From Anaerolineales bacterium UBA5069 (GTDB lineage: Bacteria; Chloroflexota; Anaerolineae; Caldilineales; Caldilineaceae), in contig DIAV01000252.1 in the NCBI GenBank assembly GCA_002415895.1, positions 1-9,333 of the forward strand: a stretch of 9,333 bases of DNA. The letters run 5' to 3'. Shown here piece after piece: positions 8,301 through 9,333 of this stretch. The notes under the pieces are model-generated. The model made no database searches. It was not told the DNA's origin and was given only the letters and a program-made list of their open reading frames with translations. The position numbers were made by a program, and so were the translations under genes. How positions within the stretch are numbered: position 1 is the stretch's first letter; each line of letters opens with the position of its first letter.

Positions 8301-9040
8301 CGTGTGCTCCCCACTGTGTCGAGCGCGGCACGCGCCGCGCGCACCTGTTCGCCATCCAGCACGCGCATGCGCTCGGGCTGCGTACCAAAGCGGTAGCCGG
8401 GGAGTGCAGCAAGCGATGGATCATCAACGTACTTTGAGAAGGAGCCGTGGAGAGCGGTGCAGCCGGTGGCCTCGGCAATGACGCGCGCGTTGTCTGGGGT
8501 GACGCCACTTCCGGCGATGACAACAAGCGCGCCCTCAGCCTGGGCACGCAGCGCGCGAATTGCCGCTGCGCCCTCCAGGGCCGTGGCCTGTCGCCCGGAC
8601 GTGAGCACGCCGTTAAAGCCACATTTGCGCAAGGCCAGGATTGCCTCCGCGGGGTTTGGCAGCAAATCAAACGCGCGGTGGTAGGTTAACAACTGTTCTG
8701 GAAACTGGGCGCGCAGCTGGCGGCAGCGGCTTTCGTCCAGTTGGCCGGCGGCGGTGACAAATGCGCAGACCAGCCCATTGCAGCCCGCATTGACCAGCGC
8801 CGCTGCGTCCTCGAGGATGAGCGCAAACTCGTTCTCCGTGTAGACGCTGCCGCCCGGGCGTGGGCGCAGCATGGCATGAATGGGCAGGCTGCTCAAGCGG
8901 CGCGCGGCGTGCATGAGACCAATCGACGGGGTCAATCCGCCGAGTTCAAGCGCGCTACAGAGTTCGATGCTGTCTGCGCCGCAGGCCTGGGCAACCAGGC
9001 AGTCGTCCGGCGCTGTGGCAATGACCTGCAGATGGATCAC
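8297..9040 (-). CDS. cutC: CutC family TIM-barrel protein
   Basis: This 247-residue protein belongs to the CutC family, historically linked to copper homeostasis, though its biochemical activity remains unsettled. Family motifs in order: GADSIELC (21-28), GGLTPSIG (34-41), the RPRPGG loop (59-64), YTENEFALILEDA (67-79), YHRAFD (120-125), GVLTSGR (144-150) and IAGSGVTPDNAR (175-186). These cover the beta-strand ends of the barrel. The start is GTG at 9040: it overlaps the stop of the upstream XdhC gene (GTGA) and has GAGGAG 5 bases before it. The first strand reads LQVIATA, where E. coli CutC has a Glu-Ile-Cys motif from memory, so one conserved acidic residue and one cysteine look replaced, while the Cys of ELC (C28) is kept. 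The family is clear; a copper role here is not shown by the sequence. Confidence 0.9.
   Translation of the reverse strand: MIHLQVIATAPDDCLVAQACGADSIELCSALELGGLTPSIGLMHAARRLSSLPIHAMLRPRPGGSVYTENEFALILEDAAALVNAGCNGLVCAFVTAAGQLDESRCRQLRAQFPEQLLTYHRAFDLLPNPAEAILALRKCGFNGVLTSGRQATALEGAAAIRALRAQAEGALVVIAGSGVTPDNARVIAEATGCTALHGSFSKYVDDPSLAALPGYRFGTQPERMRVLDGEQVRAARAALDTVGSTR
8307..8312 (-). promoter_or_regulatory. Ribosome binding site of the MaoC-like gene
   Basis: GGGGAG on the minus strand, 6 bases before the ATG at 8300 and inside the 3' end of the CutC gene. It supports the chosen start and the 4-base overlap. Confidence 0.65.
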
Positions 9041-9333
9041 GACGGCTCCTCGCGTTTTGGCGTGCGGTGCAGGTTGTCACGGAGCGAAATTGCCGGCCCG
9101 CCGCGCAGCACGTTGATGAGTTCTCCCATAATGGCGACGGCAATCTCGGCGGGGGTATGCGCGCCGATATCCAGCCCTACAGGTGCATAGATGTTGCTGA
9201 AGCGCGCGCGCGGCAGGTTGTGCACGCTCTGCAGCAGATCAAAGACAGCGCGCACGCGCCTGCGGCTGCCGATCATGCCGATATAGGGCAGCGGATCATC
9301 CAGCAGTTCAACAAGGCATTCTACATCGTGCTG
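9037..9333 (-). CDS. XdhC/CoxI family protein, C-terminal fragment (5' end outside window)
   Basis: The last 98 residues of a larger protein are visible; the frame is open to the right window edge, so the start lies outside. The segment matches the Rossmann-like C-terminal domain of XdhC/CoxI proteins: YIGMIGSRRRV (residues 17-27 of the fragment), then a predicted helix, IYAPVGLDIGAHTPAEIAVAIMGEL with the PxGLDIGAxTPxEIAxxI family signature, and a final INVLRGG helix. XdhC proteins bind molybdenum cofactor and help sulfurate and insert it into xanthine-dehydrogenase-type enzymes in the cytoplasm. No such hydrolase gene is in the window; it could lie upstream. The methionine inside the fragment, at 9276, falls within the IGMIGS loop and is not a start. 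The stop codon overlaps the GTG of cutC. Confidence 0.9.
   Translation of the reverse strand, partial: QHDVECLVELLDDPLPYIGMIGSRRRVRAVFDLLQSVHNLPRARFSNIYAPVGLDIGAHTPAEIAVAIMGELINVLRGGPAISLRDNLHRTPKREEPS
9046..9051 (-). promoter_or_regulatory. Ribosome binding site fixing the GTG start of cutC
   Basis: GAGGAG on the minus strand, 5 bases before the GTG at 9040, inside the last codons of the XdhC gene. It decides for the GTG start, since there is no ATG in this position. Confidence 0.7.

Noticed and set aside
1..9333. CRISPR array, tRNA/rRNA genes, insertion sequence or phage-defence system
   Set aside because: No spaced direct repeats, no tRNA cloverleaf-like arms in the gaps, no transposase or integrase, and the minus-strand genes fill nearly all of the window. 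The macroglobulin is a defence protein against proteases, not a known anti-phage system.

Overview
The window reads as one strand of an ordinary bacterial chromosome: all five supported genes lie on the minus strand, transcribed from the right edge to the left. High G+C, short gaps and 4-base gene overlaps fit a bacterium. The gene content, a very long secreted alpha-2-macroglobulin with N-terminal Ig-like repeats beside a class A penicillin-binding protein, plus XdhC, CutC and MaoC proteins, makes me think of Chloroflexota (Anaerolineae or Caldilineae type). That placement is an inference from general protein character, not a measured match.

Right part (9333 down to 7848) is a metabolic block. 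It holds the C-terminal end of an XdhC/CoxI-family protein (cut by the window edge), a complete CutC-family TIM-barrel protein, and a small MaoC-like hot-dog dehydratase. The three overlap by 4 bases each (GTGA and ATGA junctions), which points to one transcript and coupled translation.

Left part (7774 down to 1) is an envelope block. A complete PBP1C-type peptidoglycan synthase has all glycosyltransferase and transpeptidase motifs intact. After a 90-base AT-rich gap comes the first 1675 residues of a bacterial alpha-2-macroglobulin, cut by the left window edge before its end. Pairing of pbpC with an alpha-2-macroglobulin gene is a known bacterial theme: the synthase repairs or builds wall while the macroglobulin is thought to trap proteases that reach the cell surface. 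In this window pbpC is upstream of the macroglobulin gene, the macroglobulin has a plain signal peptide rather than a lipoprotein one, and its only visible cysteine is the one of the thioester motif (CNEQ).

No RNA genes, CRISPR arrays, insertion sequences, integrases or long repeats were seen. The many long open frames on the plus strand are antisense shadows of the GC-rich minus-strand genes. I found no clear new system; the most interesting item is the pbpC/macroglobulin pair and the unusual details of the macroglobulin.
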